Of a DNA stretch of 6,293 bases, positions 6,246 through 6,293 are shown in pieces; the first letter of the stretch is position 1; every line of letters begins with the position of its first letter. Source of the stretch: Clostridiales bacterium (GTDB lineage Bacteria > Bacillota > Clostridia > Lachnospirales > JAITVM01); NCBI GenBank assembly GCA_031285815.1, contig JAITVM010000185.1, forward strand, positions 1 through 6,293, read 5' to 3'. The position numbers and the translations under genes were made by a program. Under the pieces are notes generated by a model. The model was not told the origin of the DNA, did not search any database, and saw only the letters and a list, made by a program, of their open reading frames with translations.

Positions 6246-6293
6246 ATGCATAAGTACCCGAGTGACATAAGCCGTGAAGAATTTGAATTAGTC
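6246..6293 (+). CDS. IS5-family transposase, N-terminal 16 residues (partial)
   Basis: Translation from ATG 6246 gives MHKYPSDISREEFELV up to the last base of the window. This matches the start of IS5-type transposases with a DUF4096-like N-terminal domain ('KYPSDIS-E-FE-I'), common in clostridial genomes; the DDE catalytic region lies beyond the window. AGGAAG at 6231-6236, 9 bases before the ATG, is a good ribosome site. The enzyme would cut and rejoin the ends of its own element. The short length limits certainty about the subgroup (ISL2, IS427 or other). Confidence 0.7.
   Translation, partial: MHKYPSDISREEFELV

Larger units (their letters stand above)
6186..6293 (+). mobile_element. IS5-type insertion sequence, left end (continues beyond the window)
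   Basis: The boundary is set by where the VWA protein resemblance ends (about 6181-6190). The element probably begins in or near GGGATCTATCACAACAGG (6186-6203), which would be its terminal inverted repeat. The other end is outside the window, so neither the inverted repeat nor a target duplication can be confirmed. A short leader of about 60 bases separates this end from the transposase start, as is usual for IS5-type elements. The element lies in the same orientation as the operon. The left boundary is uncertain by several bases. Confidence 0.65.

Overview
The window is moderately AT-rich bacterial DNA. It has strong G-run Shine-Dalgarno sites (GGGGG, AGGGG, GAGGGG), frequent ATA and TTA codons, and a TTG start. 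This looks like a Bacillota (clostridial-type) chromosome; the genus cannot be read from the sequence. All supported genes lie on the + strand, with short gaps or overlaps, and read as one operon.

Layout: 1-183 has no confident gene, only short, frame-broken coding-like traces. 184-582 encodes a 132-aa protein without a good ribosome site; it may be the 3' remnant of a SWIM zinc-finger gene. 634-2406 encodes a 590-aa HEAT-like alpha-repeat protein. 2450-3541 encodes a 363-aa MoxR-type AAA+ ATPase. 3499-5808 encodes a ~769-aa DUF5682 protein and overlaps the ATPase gene by 43 bases. 5866-6219 is the N-terminal quarter to third of the partner VWA protein. It is cut off at about 6185-6190 by the left end of an IS5-type insertion sequence, whose transposase starts at 6246 and runs off the window.

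The set resembles a known but functionally uncharacterised locus: SWIM protein, helical-repeat protein (DUF5691 in many actinobacteria), MoxR ATPase, DUF5682 protein and VWA protein. E. coli YehL (ATPase), YehM (DUF5682), YehP (VWA) and YehQ (SWIM) appear to be its counterparts. By analogy with other MoxR-VWA pairs, the ATPase probably remodels a client through the VWA protein, with DUF5682 as possible effector or substrate receptor and the HEAT protein as scaffold. That model is inference.

The most notable point is that the core (HEAT, ATPase, DUF5682) is intact while the VWA gene is interrupted by a mobile element and the probable SWIM gene may survive only as a tail. The locus may be decaying, or switched off by a recent and possibly reversible insertion. 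No operon promoter and no terminator could be identified.
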